Assembly: GCF_018069805.1 (NCBI RefSeq)
Contig: NZ_JAGPYN010000009.1
Location: 1-64,000 of the forward strand
Reading direction: 5' to 3'
Origin: Pseudoalteromonas ostreae
GTDB taxonomy: Bacteria > Pseudomonadota > Gammaproteobacteria > Enterobacterales > Alteromonadaceae
DNA length: 64,000 nucleotides
In this document: positions 1-9,211 of the stretch, one piece after another
Numbering within the stretch: position 1 is the stretch's first letter
Layout of the letters: each line of letters opens with the position of its first letter
Program-made: the position numbers and the translations under genes
Notes under the pieces: model-generated
Told to the model about the DNA's origin: nothing
Databases searched by the model: none
What the model saw: only the letters and a program-made list of their open reading frames with translations

Positions 1-31
1 TATTTAAACTCTAAGCAGAGTGTGTAAAGGA

Positions 32-108
32 TGGTGGGCGCAGGAGGATTCGAACCTCCGACCGCTCGGTTCGTAGCCGAGTACTCTATCCAGCTGAGCT
101 ATGCGCCC
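32..108 (-). tRNA. tRNA-Arg (anticodon ACG)
   Basis: Read on the minus strand, a 77-nt cloverleaf is complete. The acceptor stem GGGCGCA pairs with TGCGCCC, the D-arm contains AGCTCAGCTGGATAGAG, the anticodon arm CTCGG-CTACGAA-CCGAG gives anticodon ACG, and the T-arm contains GGTTCGAATCC. The 3' CCA is encoded. ACG is the inosine-modified arginine anticodon reading CGU/CGC/CGA. Confidence 0.96.
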
Positions 109-145
109 ATTCTTTACTATACAAGATAACCATTTATAAAATAAA

Positions 146-238
146 TGGCGGAGAAGGAGGGATTCGAACCCTCGATAGAGCTACAAACCCTATACTCCCT
201 TAGCAGGGGAGCGCCTTCGGCCACTCGGCCACCTCTCC
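146..238 (-). tRNA. tRNA-Ser (anticodon GCT)
   Basis: This is a 93-nt class II tRNA on the minus strand with the long variable arm typical of serine tRNAs. The acceptor stem GGAGAGG pairs with CTTCTCC (one G-T wobble), the anticodon loop CTGCTAA gives GCT (reads AGU/AGC), the T-arm contains GGTTCGAATCC, and CCA is encoded. It lies 37 bp upstream of the tRNA-Arg in the same direction, so the two are probably co-transcribed. Confidence 0.96.
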
Positions 239-367
239 GTCTTGTGGGGCGTATAATAAAGATTTCAGAAAATATGTCAAACACTTTTCTTGTTTAAAGT
301 AACTGTATGGTTAGAGAACACCCATAACAGCCAAAAAAGAGTCAATTTTGTTTAATCGTTAATCAAA

Positions 368-550
368 TTAAGGGGTTTTAATATCAGTGGATACACCGAG
401 AACAGGCACTAATTCGTCAGTTAATTGTTCGAGATATTGATCTTGGTAGCCTAATTGCTGAAATTCAGCAATACATGCTCGATAATAGGTTTCTCTTTGT
501 AATTCAATACTGAGTACTTCAGAGGGTGAATCAGGTTTATTATCTTTCAT
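368..550 (-). CDS. Small hypothetical protein (60 aa)
   Basis: An open frame of 60 codons starts at ATG 550 with a modest GGA element about 8 nt upstream. The predicted protein is hydrophilic and acidic, has no signal peptide or membrane segment, and contains a Glu/Gln-rich, probably helical middle (AEFQQLGYQDQYLEQLTDEL). I do not recognise a family. It stands alone between the tRNA pair and lysS. The amino-acid composition looks protein-like, which is why I keep it, but a chance ORF cannot be excluded. Confidence 0.45.
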   Translation of the reverse strand: MKDNKPDSPSEVLSIELQRETYYRACIAEFQQLGYQDQYLEQLTDELVPVLGVSTDIKTP

Positions 551-774
551 ATAAAATCCGTTTATATAAGTCTTTTAGATCGACGCGAGTTTAAAAAGCC
601 ATGCTTTATGCTGCTTTTTCAGTCAATAGTTTAGCTAAACTTAGAAATAATGCTCGTTCATTTTGATGATTTTATATAATTAATTTTTATTTTCAATAAT
701 TCAATACGTTAAAATTAAAATTTTATTATTACTAGGCCAGTATAATTTCCATTGACGGGACCCGCTACAGACAC

Positions 775-800
775 AAAAACGCCGCTATTAAAGCGGCGTT
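775..800 (-). terminator. Rho-independent terminator of the prfB-lysS operon
   Basis: A perfect 9-bp stem (AACGCCGCT / AGCGGCGTT, 778-786 and 792-800) with a 5-nt loop is followed on the minus strand by TTTTT. It begins 27 bp after the lysS stop codon. Confidence 0.9.
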
Positions 801-827
801 ATAATATCAACTTAATCTAACATAGCA

Positions 828-2363
828 TTAGTCAGCTTGTGGGCGCATATGCGGGAACAAGATAACATCTTTAATTGTTGATGAGTCAGTAAATAGCATG
901 ACTAAACGGTCGATACCAATCCCCTCACCTGCCGTAGGAGGAAGGCCATACTCAAGTGCGCGAATGTAATCTTCGTCGTAGTGCATTGCTTCATCATCGC
1001 CGGCGTCTTTTTCTTCCACTTGGCGAGTAAAGCGCTCAGCTTGATCTTGTGCATCATTAAGCTCAGAGAAACCATTTGCAAGCTCACGGCCACCAACAAA
1101 GAATTCAAAACGGTCAGTAACAAATGGGTTTTCATCGTTACGACGAGCAAGTGGTGATACTTCCCACGGGTAACCAGTGATGAAAGTCGGTTGAATAAGC
1201 ATGTGCTCTGCTGTTTCTTCAAAGATTTCACATAAGAACTTACCTGGGCCCCACACACAATTTTCAGGAATTTTAACGTGCACTTGCTTTGCGTACGCTT
1301 TTAATTCGTCAAAGTGATTTTCTGGGTCGTTAAATACTGCAGCATCAAACTCAGGATTATATTTTAAAATCGCATCCGCCATACTTAAACGGGTAAACGG
1401 TTGGCCAAAGTCATACTCTACTGAGTCAACCACTTCGCCGTTCTCGTTTTTAGTCGTATTAACCACAATTGGGCTGCCCAATACGCTAGTTGCAACAGTA
1501 CGCAACATATCTTCGGTGATGTTCATCAGGTCGATGTAATCAGCGTAAGCTTGGTAGAATTCGATCATAGTGAATTCTGGGTTGTGACGCGTTGATAACC
1601 CTTCGTTACGGAAGTTACGGTTAATTTCAAATACGCGGTCAAAACCACCTACCACTAAACGTTTTAAGTAAAGCTCTGGTGCAATACGTAAGTACATATC
1701 GATATCAAGGGCATTGTGATGAGTCACGAATGGACGCGCAGATGCACCACCAGGGATAACCTGTAGCATTGGCGTTTCAACTTCCATAAAGTCACGATCT
1801 GCTAAGAAGCGACGAATACCTTCAACCACTTGCGAGCGAATACGGAACGTTTCACGGGTTGCTTCATTAGTGATCAAATCAACATAACGTTGGCGGTATT
1901 TAGTTTCTTGATCAGATAAGCCATGGAATTTTTCAGGAAGTGGACGTAGTGACTTAGTCAGTAATTGATACTCTGTCATTTCTACGTATAAATCGCCTTT
2001 ACCTGATTTATTAAGCGCGCCTTTAACACCAATGATATCGCCGGTGTCTAATTGACCGTATTTTTCTTTCAGATCTTTTTGGACATCTTTTGACGCATAC
2101 GCTTGCACACGACCTTTCATGTCTTGAATTACAAAGAATGGTCCGCGTTTAGCTAGGATACGACCCGCGATAGACACAACGTGGTTAAGCTCTACTAATT
2201 CTTCTTTACTCTTATCACCAAACTCGGCCTGTAAGTCTGCCGTGTAATGCTCACGACGGAATTGATTTGGATGACCGTTGGCAGGGCAATTAGCGCGAAT
2301 AGCGTCTAATTTGCCACGACGCTCAGCGATTAACTTATTTTCGTCTTGGATTTGATCAGTCAT
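828..2363 (-). CDS. lysS: Lysyl-tRNA synthetase, class II
   Basis: The 511-aa product attaches lysine to tRNA-Lys in the cytoplasm; E. coli LysS is 505 aa. Residues about 60-150 form the N-terminal OB-fold that binds the anticodon ([19 protein letters not shown]). The class II catalytic core follows: motif 2 contains [14 protein letters not shown] and motif 3 near the C-terminus contains [11 protein letters not shown]. The gene follows prfB by 26 bp in the order known from E. coli and other gammaproteobacteria, so the two are surely one operon ending at the hairpin at 775-800. Nothing in the protein looks damaged. Confidence 0.97.
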   Translation of the reverse strand: MTDQIQDENKLIAERRGKLDAIRANCPANGHPNQFRREHYTADLQAEFGDKSKEELVELNHVVSIAGRILAKRGPFFVIQDMKGRVQAYASKDVQKDLKEKYGQLDTGDIIGVKGALNKSGKGDLYVEMTEYQLLTKSLRPLPEKFHGLSDQETKYRQRYVDLITNEATRETFRIRSQVVEGIRRFLADRDFMEVETPMLQVIPGGASARPFVTHHNALDIDMYLRIAPELYLKRLVVGGFDRVFEINRNFRNEGLSTRHNPEFTMIEFYQAYADYIDLMNITEDMLRTVATSVLGSPIVVNTTKNENGEVVDSVEYDFGQPFTRLSMADAILKYNPEFDAAVFNDPENHFDELKAYAKQVHVKIPENCVWGPGKFLCEIFEETAEHMLIQPTFITGYPWEVSPLARRNDENPFVTDRFEFFVGGRELANGFSELNDAQDQAERFTRQVEEKDAGDDEAMHYDEDYIRALEYGLPPTAGEGIGIDRLVMLFTDSSTIKDVILFPHMRPQAD

Positions 2364-2389
2364 TTTTTAGCTCTTTTTTAGCTTGGTGG

Positions 2390-3488
2390 TTATAGGCCAG
2401 ATTTTAAGCTGGCTTCAATAAATTTATCTAAATTGCCGTCAAGTACCGATTGGGTATTACGGTTTTCAACGCCGGTACGTAAATCTTTAATGCGCGCATC
2501 ATCAAGTACGTATGAACGTATTTGACTGCCCCAGCCGATGTCAGATTTGGCATCTTCTTGGGTTTGCTTTTCAGCATTTTGCTGCTGTAGCTCAAGCTCA
2601 AATAATTTCGCTTTTAACTGCTTCATCGCTTGTGCTTTATTTTTATGTTGAGAGCGTTCGTTCTGACACTGCACTACCGTATTTGTCGGTACGTGGGTAA
2701 TACGTACCGCAGATTCTGTGGTATTTACGTGCTGACCACCCGCGCCTGATGCACGGTATACGTCGATACGTAAATCAGCCGGATTAATATCAATCTCAAT
2801 ATTATCGTCAACTTCTGGATAAACAAATGCAGAAGCAAACGAGGTATGACGACGGCCACTTGAATCAAATGGGCTTTTACGTACTAAACGATGAACCCCA
2901 GTTTCTGTTCGTAACCAGCCATACGCGTATTCACCAACAAAGCGCACGGTTGCGCCTTTAATACCGGCAACATCACCGTCAGTGGCTTCTACCAGTTCAA
3001 CTTTAAAGCCTTTGGCTTCACCCCAGCGTAAATACATGCGTAATAACATGTTACACCAGTCTTGAGCTTCTGTACCGCCTGAGCCTGATTGTAAATCAAG
3101 GTAAGCATCATTTGCGTCATGTGCGCCAGAGAACATGCGACGAAATTCTAAACCTTCAAGCTGTTCGTTTAGGTCTGTCAGTTCGCTTTGTGCTTCATTG
3201 AAGGTCTCTTCATCTTCTGCTTCAACTGCAAGTTCAAGCAACCCTTCAACATCATCAGTACCAGTTACTAGATTATCGATAGTTTCAACAACCGCTTCTA
3301 ATGCTGACTTTTCACGACCTAGTGCTTGTGCTCGCTCGGGCTCATTCCATACGGCTGAATCTTCAAGTTCGGCGTTAACTTCTTCTAAACGTTCTTGTTT
3401 AAGAGCGTAGTCAAAGGTACCCCCGAAGCAGTTCAGTACGTTCGCGAATTTCCTTGATTTGATTAATCACAGGATTCACTTCAAACAT
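2390..3488 (-). CDS. prfB: Peptide chain release factor 2 (programmed +1 frameshift)
   Basis: RF2 recognises UGA/UAA stop codons and triggers peptide release. The reading frame starts at ATG 3488 (GGAG upstream), runs 25 codons ending in ...LLRGYL, and meets an in-frame TGA at 3413-3411. Decoding continues in the +1 frame from GAC (3412) for 340 codons, giving 365 aa, the same length as E. coli RF2. The slippery context CTT-TGA-C with an upstream GGGGG Shine-Dalgarno-like stimulator is the classic autoregulatory site: low RF2 favours the shift. The stop-codon recognition motif SPF (RKSPFDSS) and the catalytic GGQ (SGAGGQHVN) are present, the latter preceded by the Ala found in most RF2s (E. 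coli K-12 has Thr there). Confidence 0.97.
3407..3420 (-). promoter_or_regulatory. prfB recoding site
   Basis: On the minus strand this reads GTACCTTTGACTAC, where CTT is the slippage codon and TGA the in-frame stop at 3413-3411. The GGGGG at about 3418-3423 serves as the internal Shine-Dalgarno-like stimulator. The local arrangement matches the E. coli site. Confidence 0.95.
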
Positions 3489-3570
3489 GTACATTACTCC
3501 AAAATGGCTGGTTTACGCGGCTAATCGCCAGGTAAAATTATGCTAATAATTATTTAAATTTCGCTTTAAA

Positions 3571-3613
3571 TAATAAAACGCCCGATTTTAACAAAAAACC
3601 GTGCGTTTTATTA
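3571..3613 (-). terminator. Long hairpin between recJ and prfB, probable terminator
   Basis: A perfect 11-bp outer stem (TAATAAAACGC at 3571-3581 with GCGTTTTATTA at 3603-3613) continues after one mismatch into an inner stem (CGGTTTT with AAAATCG, one G-T pair). T-rich sequence flanks it on both sides. It lies 30 bp beyond the recJ stop, so it probably ends the xerD-dsbC-recJ transcripts and insulates prfB. Confidence 0.7.
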
Positions 3614-3642
3614 GTACTTTATGCATCGATAATAGATATTTT

Positions 3643-5364
3643 TTAAGCTACTTTTTGCAGCTCACGGACAATTAACTGTAATGAAAATTTACCTCTAAAC
3701 TCATTGATATCGAGCTGATAGGCCAATTTCACCAAGCGCGCTTCAGTATCAGGCCACTCGCGTACATCAATACCGAAGGCAATAGCATCAACCAAACGCC
3801 CTGAACGGTGTTTTAATACCAGCTTTAAGTGCTTTTCACCAACAATGCGCTGCTGTACGAGTTCAAAAGTGTGTTCAAACACGGGTTCTGGAAATTGCTG
3901 CCCCCATGGCCCTGCTTGTTTGAGTACATTTGCAAACTCCATGCTAAAGCAGTCATCAGCAAGCTCGCCATCGGTTAAGATAATACAGCGTTTATGCTCT
4001 TCACTTAACTGCCCACTTACCGCCTGCTCAAACTCACGTTTAAACTCACGAAAGTGCTGCTCATTAATGCTCAGACCGGCCGCCATAGCATGACCACCAA
4101 ATTTACTGATCAAATGTGGATGCAAGGTATTTAAGCGCTCAAGCAAGTCACGCATGTGCAAGCCTTCAATCGAGCGGCAAGAGCCCTTTATTTCACCGCT
4201 GTCGCCACCAGCAAAAATTACTGTTGGGCGGTGGTATTTCTCTTTTAAACGTCCCGCTAAAATACCGATCACACCTTGATGCCAATCTTCTTGATATAAA
4301 CAGATAGCATCAGGTGTTTGTTCATCGCTAAAAGCGAGCTTATCTAGCACGGCTTGTGCTTCAAGTTGCATGCCCTGCTCTATCTCTCGACGCTCATGGT
4401 TTAAACTATCCAGCTCAGCGGCAATACGCCTTGCTTGATTAATATCAGTGGCCAGTAAGCAAGCGATGCCTAAACTCATATCATCTAAACGCCCTGCGGC
4501 ATTTAAACGTGGTGCAAGCGAAAAACCAAAATCACTGGCGCTTAAACGCGCTGCGTTACGATTAGCGACCTCAATCAGCGCTGTAATACCTGGACGTGTT
4601 TTGCCGCTACGAATTCGCGCTAAACCTTGGTGAACTAAGGTGCGATTATTGGCATCCAGTGCCACCACATCAGCAACCGTACCTAGCGCTACAATATCAA
4701 GCAGATCGGCTAAGTTAGGCGGTGGTTGCTGCGCAAAATGACCAACATCACGTAATGCACTTCTAAGCGCAATCAATAAATAAAATGCAACCCCCACTCC
4801 TGCGATTGATTTTGATGGAAACTCACAATCATGACGATTAGGGTTAACGATAGCGTCAGCATTGGGTAGTTGTTCGCCTTGCAAGTGATGATCGGTAACC
4901 AGCACTTTAATGCCCGCGGCTTTTACAATTGCGATGCCAGCAATACAGGAAATACCATTATCAACAGTGATCACTAGATCTGGTGCCATAGTGACTATTT
5001 GCTCGGCCAACGCGGGACTTAAACCATAGCCTAAGCTGAATCTGTCTGGCACTAAATAGTCTAAATGAGCAAAACCAAACATCGCTAAGCCTTGCATTAA
5101 GGTAGCGGTGCTGGTTGCGCCATCGGCATCAAAATCACCCACGATCAGCACTTTACTTTGCGCTCGCAGAGCATGTTGAAGTAAAGCGGTGGCTTTATCT
5201 ATGTCTTTAAATAATTTGAAGTCATGTAAAGTGGCTGCGCTATTATTTAGCTCATCGGCATGATTAACTTGGCGGCTGGCATAAATTTGTTTAATAACAG
5301 GGTGCAAATGACTTGGCAGGTGTGAATCATCATGATGATCACGAGCAACAATTAATTTTTTCAT
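3643..5364 (-). CDS. recJ: Single-stranded-DNA-specific exonuclease RecJ
   Basis: The 573-aa product is a 5'-to-3' ssDNA exonuclease acting in RecF-pathway recombination and mismatch repair; E. coli RecJ is 577 aa. DHH-family metal-binding motifs are visible: motif I VGDFDADGATSTA (about residues 76-88), TVDNG, and DHH in LVTDHHLQG (about 157-165). The DHHA1 domain carries GGHAMAAGLS (about 425-434), and the C-terminal third is the OB-fold. It lies between dsbC and prfB exactly as in E. coli, with the dsbC terminator upstream, so it may have its own promoter. No obvious Shine-Dalgarno sequence precedes ATG 5364. Confidence 0.96.
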   Translation of the reverse strand: MKKLIVARDHHDDSHLPSHLHPVIKQIYASRQVNHADELNNSAATLHDFKLFKDIDKATALLQHALRAQSKVLIVGDFDADGATSTATLMQGLAMFGFAHLDYLVPDRFSLGYGLSPALAEQIVTMAPDLVITVDNGISCIAGIAIVKAAGIKVLVTDHHLQGEQLPNADAIVNPNRHDCEFPSKSIAGVGVAFYLLIALRSALRDVGHFAQQPPPNLADLLDIVALGTVADVVALDANNRTLVHQGLARIRSGKTRPGITALIEVANRNAARLSASDFGFSLAPRLNAAGRLDDMSLGIACLLATDINQARRIAAELDSLNHERREIEQGMQLEAQAVLDKLAFSDEQTPDAICLYQEDWHQGVIGILAGRLKEKYHRPTVIFAGGDSGEIKGSCRSIEGLHMRDLLERLNTLHPHLISKFGGHAMAAGLSINEQHFREFKREFEQAVSGQLSEEHKRCIILTDGELADDCFSMEFANVLKQAGPWGQQFPEPVFEHTFELVQQRIVGEKHLKLVLKHRSGRLVDAIAFGIDVREWPDTEARLVKLAYQLDINEFRGKFSLQLIVRELQKVA

Positions 5365-5401
5365 GCAGGCGCGGTACTTTTAGATTAAGGAATAAAGACA
5401 A

Positions 5402-5424
5402 AAAAAGGCCTTAACGGCCTTTTT
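5402..5424 (-). terminator. Rho-independent terminator after dsbC
   Basis: The stem AAAAAGGCC (5402-5410) pairs with GGCCTTTTT (5416-5424) across a 5-nt loop, followed by a T on the minus strand. It sits 15 bp after the dsbC stop codon and upstream of recJ. Confidence 0.85.
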
Positions 5425-5439
5425 ATAAAAAGCATAATA

Positions 5440-6168
5440 CTATGACGATTTATTAGCGTCTAACGCAGCAGCTAATGCGGCCGCAGGCTGATAACCTGGG
5501 ATCATCGTACCATCTTCTAAAATAATTGCTGGTGTACCGCTAATGCCAAAACTTTGGCCAAGCTGATAATGTTCTGCAACTGGGGCATGACAACCGGCCA
5601 TTACTTTTGTATCAGCGCCCGATTTTGCTGCTGTCATTGCTTCTTGTTGATCTTTAGCACACCAAACATTCATTAGATCTGCATAGCCTGAGCCTTGTAA
5701 ACCACCACGTGGAAACGCTAAATACTTAACGGTAATACCCGCTTCAAGTAAATCATCAAGCTCGCGGTGTAACTTACGGCAATAACCACAGCTAATATCA
5801 GTAAACACAGTTATGCTATGTTTCTCATTTTTAGCTTTGTAAACAATCATTGAGTCTTCGTATTGCGCTAGGCCTTCTTTACGAACGCCATTAAGCGCTT
5901 GCTCGGTTAGATTGTTACGGTTATTTAAATCAATCAAGGTGCCTTGCATTAAGTATTGACCATCTGCGCTTGCATACAGCACGCCTTTATCAGTGATCAA
6001 CTCTTTTAAACCGGCCACTGGGCTTGGGCTAATTTGCTTAACAGTAACACCTAGCTCTGCAAACTTAGTCACGATTGGATCGTTGGCATCAGGAATGGCT
6101 GCAACGCCATTGGCAAACGCACTTATACTGGTGCCTAATATCGCACCGGCTAATACTAACTTTTTCAT
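5440..6168 (-). CDS. dsbC: Periplasmic thiol:disulfide interchange protein DsbC
   Basis: The 242-aa product is a disulfide isomerase that reshuffles wrong disulfides in the periplasm and is kept reduced by DsbD. A signal peptide is clear (MKKLVLAGAILGTSISAFA, cut before NG). The N-terminal dimerisation region is followed by a thioredoxin-like domain with the active site CGYC (TDISCGYCRKLH, about residues 126-137) and the cis-proline region SGTPAIILEDG near the C-terminus. A second Cys pair (WCAKD and AGCHAP) matches the structural disulfide of E. coli DsbC. AAGAGA precedes ATG 6168. It lies between xerD and recJ as in E. coli. Confidence 0.95.
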   Translation of the reverse strand: MKKLVLAGAILGTSISAFANGVAAIPDANDPIVTKFAELGVTVKQISPSPVAGLKELITDKGVLYASADGQYLMQGTLIDLNNRNNLTEQALNGVRKEGLAQYEDSMIVYKAKNEKHSITVFTDISCGYCRKLHRELDDLLEAGITVKYLAFPRGGLQGSGYADLMNVWCAKDQQEAMTAAKSGADTKVMAGCHAPVAEHYQLGQSFGISGTPAIILEDGTMIPGYQPAAALAAALDANKSS

Positions 6169-6232
6169 AATGTTCTCTTATATCCTGATAATTCTTAACT
6201 ACTCAGACCGCCGAAGTACGAAAAAATTCTCA

Positions 6233-7186
6233 CTAAGCGCGCGGATGATGTTGTTGATGTACCAATTTTAACCGTTCATTAGCCACATGGGTATAAATTT
6301 GTGTGGTTGATAAATCACTATGCCCTAACATCATCTGTACGACTCTGAGGTCAGCACCATGATTTAGTAAGTGTGTTGCGAACGCATGGCGCAACGTATG
6401 GGGCGATAAAGGCGATTCAACTGCTGCCAAAATAGCATAGTGTTTAATACGATGCCAAAAAGTTTGTCGAGTCATACCTACTCCACGCTTTGACGGAAAC
6501 ACAAAGTCGGTGGCATGTTTGATCATTTGCGCGCGCCCCACTTTTAAAAATTGCTCGAGCCAATACATAGCCTCTTCGCCAAGCGGCACTAAGCGCTCTT
6601 TATTACCTTTACCTTTAACAAACACCACCGCTTGGCGCAAGTTAATTTGTTCAATGCGCAGCCCAACTAACTCGCTAACCCGTAAACCCGTTGCATATAA
6701 TAGCTCTAACATAGCTTTATCGCGCAAGCCCATCGGCTCTTCAACATTAGGCGCCGCCAAAAGTGCTTCTACTTCATTTTCTGACAACGTTTTCGGCAAT
6801 GATAGCCCCGCCTTAGGCTGAGCAATATTTACCATTGGCGAATCAGTAATGTGTTTTTCACGTACAAAGTATTGGTAAAAGCGCTTTAACGCGCTAATAC
6901 TGCGCGCCGTACTGCGAGGCTTTAAACCTAAATCAACACGATGCGCTAAATAGCTTTCAATATCTTGGCCGCTCACAGTGAGTAAATCTTGACCTTTTAA
7001 AAAGTGGCAAAATTTATCCAAGTCGCTGCGATACGCAGATAAAGTGTTATCGCTTACGTGTTGTTCTAAATAGAGGTTATCTAAAAAAGATTCAAGATAA
7101 TCACTATTACCAAGTAGTTCGTCGTGATCTGTAATGGCTGAGTCTAATGACTCATGATCAGGTAGCGTGCTCACAGTTATTCTCAT
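6233..7186 (-). CDS. xerD: Site-specific tyrosine recombinase XerD
   Basis: XerD, together with XerC, resolves chromosome dimers at dif under FtsK control. The N-terminal core-binding (SAM-like) domain (DNTLSAYRSDLDKF) is followed by the catalytic domain with ATGLRVSELVGL (catalytic Arg), SPHTLRHAFATHLLNHG (HxxR), LGHSDLSTTQIYTHV (His and nucleophilic Tyr). I chose ATG 7186 (317 aa); a TTG at 7195 is in frame and the family is nearer 300 aa, so about 20 residues of N-terminal extension appear real or the start lies further in. It is the first gene of the xerD-dsbC-recJ block and divergent from fldB. Confidence 0.94.
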   Translation of the reverse strand: MRITVSTLPDHESLDSAITDHDELLGNSDYLESFLDNLYLEQHVSDNTLSAYRSDLDKFCHFLKGQDLLTVSGQDIESYLAHRVDLGLKPRSTARSISALKRFYQYFVREKHITDSPMVNIAQPKAGLSLPKTLSENEVEALLAAPNVEEPMGLRDKAMLELLYATGLRVSELVGLRIEQINLRQAVVFVKGKGNKERLVPLGEEAMYWLEQFLKVGRAQMIKHATDFVFPSKRGVGMTRQTFWHRIKHYAILAAVESPLSPHTLRHAFATHLLNHGADLRVVQMMLGHSDLSTTQIYTHVANERLKLVHQQHHPRA

Positions 7187-7266
7187 AGTTATCAAGGTAT
7201 CAATTAATAATACCTTACGGTAAACTTCAGCCTATCATATCAGGCAAATACACAGTGATAAATACG

Positions 7267-7788
7267 ATGCAAATTGGTTTATTTTATGGTTCTACCACAT
7301 GCTATACAGAAATAGCAGCAGAAAAAATTCGCGATATTATCGGTCAAGACATTGTCAGCCTGCATAACATCAAAGATGAACCATTAAAAAATGCAGAAAA
7401 TTACGACTTTATCATCTTTGGTATCTCCACATGGGATTTTGGCGAGTTACAAGAAGATTGGGAGTCGATTTGGGATGACATTAAAGATGTGGATCTCAAC
7501 GGCAAAACCATCGCTTTATTTGGCATGGGCGATCAACAAGGTTATGGTCAATGGTTTCAAGATGCGCTTGGTATGTTACATGATGAAATAAGTAACCAAC
7601 AATATACTTTATTAGGTTTGTGGCCGAACGACAGTACGTATGAGTTTGAAGCCTCTAAGGCACTCACCGAAGATGGCAAACACTTCGTTGGTTTAGCCCT
7701 TGATGAAGACAGCCAATACGAACACAGTGATGAGCGTATCGCTAACTGGGTTGAACAGATCATGACTGAGTACAGCGAGACATTATAA
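7267..7788 (+). CDS. fldB: Flavodoxin FldB
   Basis: This is an FMN-binding electron carrier of the long-chain flavodoxin class, 173 aa, the same length as E. coli FldB. The phosphate-binding loop is GSTTCYTE near the N-terminus. The FMN-stacking loops are [13 protein letters not shown] and [13 protein letters not shown], and a long-chain insertion is present. I chose ATG 7267 because MQIGLFYG aligns with the E. coli start MNMGLFYG; an in-frame GTG at 7255 has an AGG about 10 nt upstream and is the alternative. In E. coli fldB is also adjacent to xerD and divergent from it, which supports orthology. Confidence 0.93.
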   Translation: MQIGLFYGSTTCYTEIAAEKIRDIIGQDIVSLHNIKDEPLKNAENYDFIIFGISTWDFGELQEDWESIWDDIKDVDLNGKTIALFGMGDQQGYGQWFQDALGMLHDEISNQQYTLLGLWPNDSTYEFEASKALTEDGKHFVGLALDEDSQYEHSDERIANWVEQIMTEYSETL

Positions 7789-8026
7789 ATCTCGCTGCGT
7801 AACACTGATACCCAAACCGCCTCAAAATGCAGAGCTCACGGTTTCATAAGGGCTTAATATCAAGGTGTTGCTTTGCAACAGTGGCAATCCCATTTAAGAA
7901 ACAACAACGAATAACTAAGTTTACAACCCAAGGGTACGCTATAGACTTCATCCAAGCTGCTTATTTAAACTACTATCTTTAATAACTTACTCAGCTTCTG
8001 AACAGCTCAGTTATCCCACAAAGATG

Positions 8027-8054
8027 AATCAGCGGCCTTTTAGGTCGCTGATTT
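8027..8054 (-). terminator. Hairpin terminator downstream of the ABC-2 permease gene
   Basis: AATCAGCG (8027-8034) pairs with CGCTGATT (8046-8053), and the stem extends inward through G-T and two C-G pairs around a TTTTA loop. It follows the stop of the minus-strand operon by 18 bp. The flanking T-run is better on the plus strand (ATTTATTT), so it may act in both directions. The rest of the 283-bp gap after fldB shows nothing I recognise. Confidence 0.7.
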
Positions 8055-8071
8055 ATTTCCAGCTCAATAGC

Positions 8072-9211
8072 TTACAAGCCAAATACCACTTTTTCACTTT
8101 TCAGCATACGCGCACTTAAAAAGCTAAAGGCTGCACATAATACCAGTGTGATCACTGTTGATAGCAGTAACTGTGGGACAGGAATGGGATTACCTTTAAT
8201 AAATTCCATTAATGCAAACTGCTGTGCTGCTATCGGCAACCACTGCACCTTATCTGTCGCAATATCATAAGTGGTTATCATGCTTAACGCCATTGGGATA
8301 AATAACACCATAGTGACGTAAGATTGCGCTTCTTTAAATGACTTAGCCATAAAAGACACAAACACTTGTAAGCTTGCCGACAGCAACGCGATAGGTAGGC
8401 ATATCGCGATACTAAATAACATAAATGCAGGGGTAATAGTGATGCTAAAGCCCATTTGCTGCCACGGCACCATTGCATACGAAAACTTAGAGACAACTAA
8501 AATTACCACTAAACCTAACATCGAAAACGTGGTGATAGCGCCTATTTTAGCAAGCACAATATGTAAACTATGTAATGGATGACTCAACAATAGCGATAAA
8601 GAATTACGCTCTCGCTCACCCGCGCTGGTATCAATTGCCAAATTCATCGCCGCGTAAAATAAAGCTAAAATAAGTGTTAATATGACAATACCCAAAATCA
8701 TGCCGCCTTTTGAATCAGGTGTAGCTTGATCATGTACTTCAATCGCGAGTGCACGCATCAAACTCGGATCCATACCACGAGAGACTAATCTCAGGCTGGC
8801 TATCTCAGAGTTGTACAACGCCATTGCTTTTTCAACTTGGTTGATATGTTTACGCAATTTATCATCAGATTTATCTGCAATTAGCGTTACCGTTGCTGGG
8901 CGCCCTTCGCTCATTTTTTGTTGGTAGTCATCACTGATTGATAAAGTAATATCTTTACGCTCATTAGCATCAGTGCTGGAAAAAATATCACGACTATTAA
9001 GGTAAGCAATCAATCCTGGTGCACGATCGCTATTTTCAATATTAATTTTTAGTGCTTCAGGCGATGCAAATTGCTGTAGCAAAACACTCATTAATAAGCA
9101 CACACCAATTGGCGCACCTATCGCATAATACAGCCCTGCCATTATCGAGCGTTTATCACGACTAGCATCCAGCACTTCTTTTTTAAATAATACTTTTAAT
9201 AAATTAATCAT
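8072..9211 (-). CDS. ABC-2 type transporter permease (NatB-like)
   Basis: This 379-aa inner-membrane protein has one N-terminal membrane segment (about residues 22-44), a large extracytoplasmic domain of some 130 residues, and then about five C-terminal segments. This is the ABC-2 exporter topology seen in NatB. A signature-like cytoplasmic stretch (SAGERERNSLSLLLSHPL) precedes the second segment, as in NatB. Its ATG overlaps the stop of the upstream ATPase gene (ATGA), so the two are translationally coupled and surely form one transporter. The substrate is unknown; NatAB of Bacillus exports Na+, but the family also exports peptides and other compounds. Confidence 0.85.
   Translation of the reverse strand: MINLLKVLFKKEVLDASRDKRSIMAGLYYAIGAPIGVCLLMSVLLQQFASPEALKINIENSDRAPGLIAYLNSRDIFSSTDANERKDITLSISDDYQQKMSEGRPATVTLIADKSDDKLRKHINQVEKAMALYNSEIASLRLVSRGMDPSLMRALAIEVHDQATPDSKGGMILGIVILTLILALFYAAMNLAIDTSAGERERNSLSLLLSHPLHSLHIVLAKIGAITTFSMLGLVVILVVSKFSYAMVPWQQMGFSITITPAFMLFSIAICLPIALLSASLQVFVSFMAKSFKEAQSYVTMVLFIPMALSMITTYDIATDKVQWLPIAAQQFALMEFIKGNPIPVPQLLLSTVITLVLCAAFSFLSARMLKSEKVVFGL

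Noticed and set aside
2390..3241. prfB as a 283-aa gene starting at an internal Met
   Set aside because: The frame continues upstream to the recoding site, and the 365-aa product with frameshift matches the known RF2 length.
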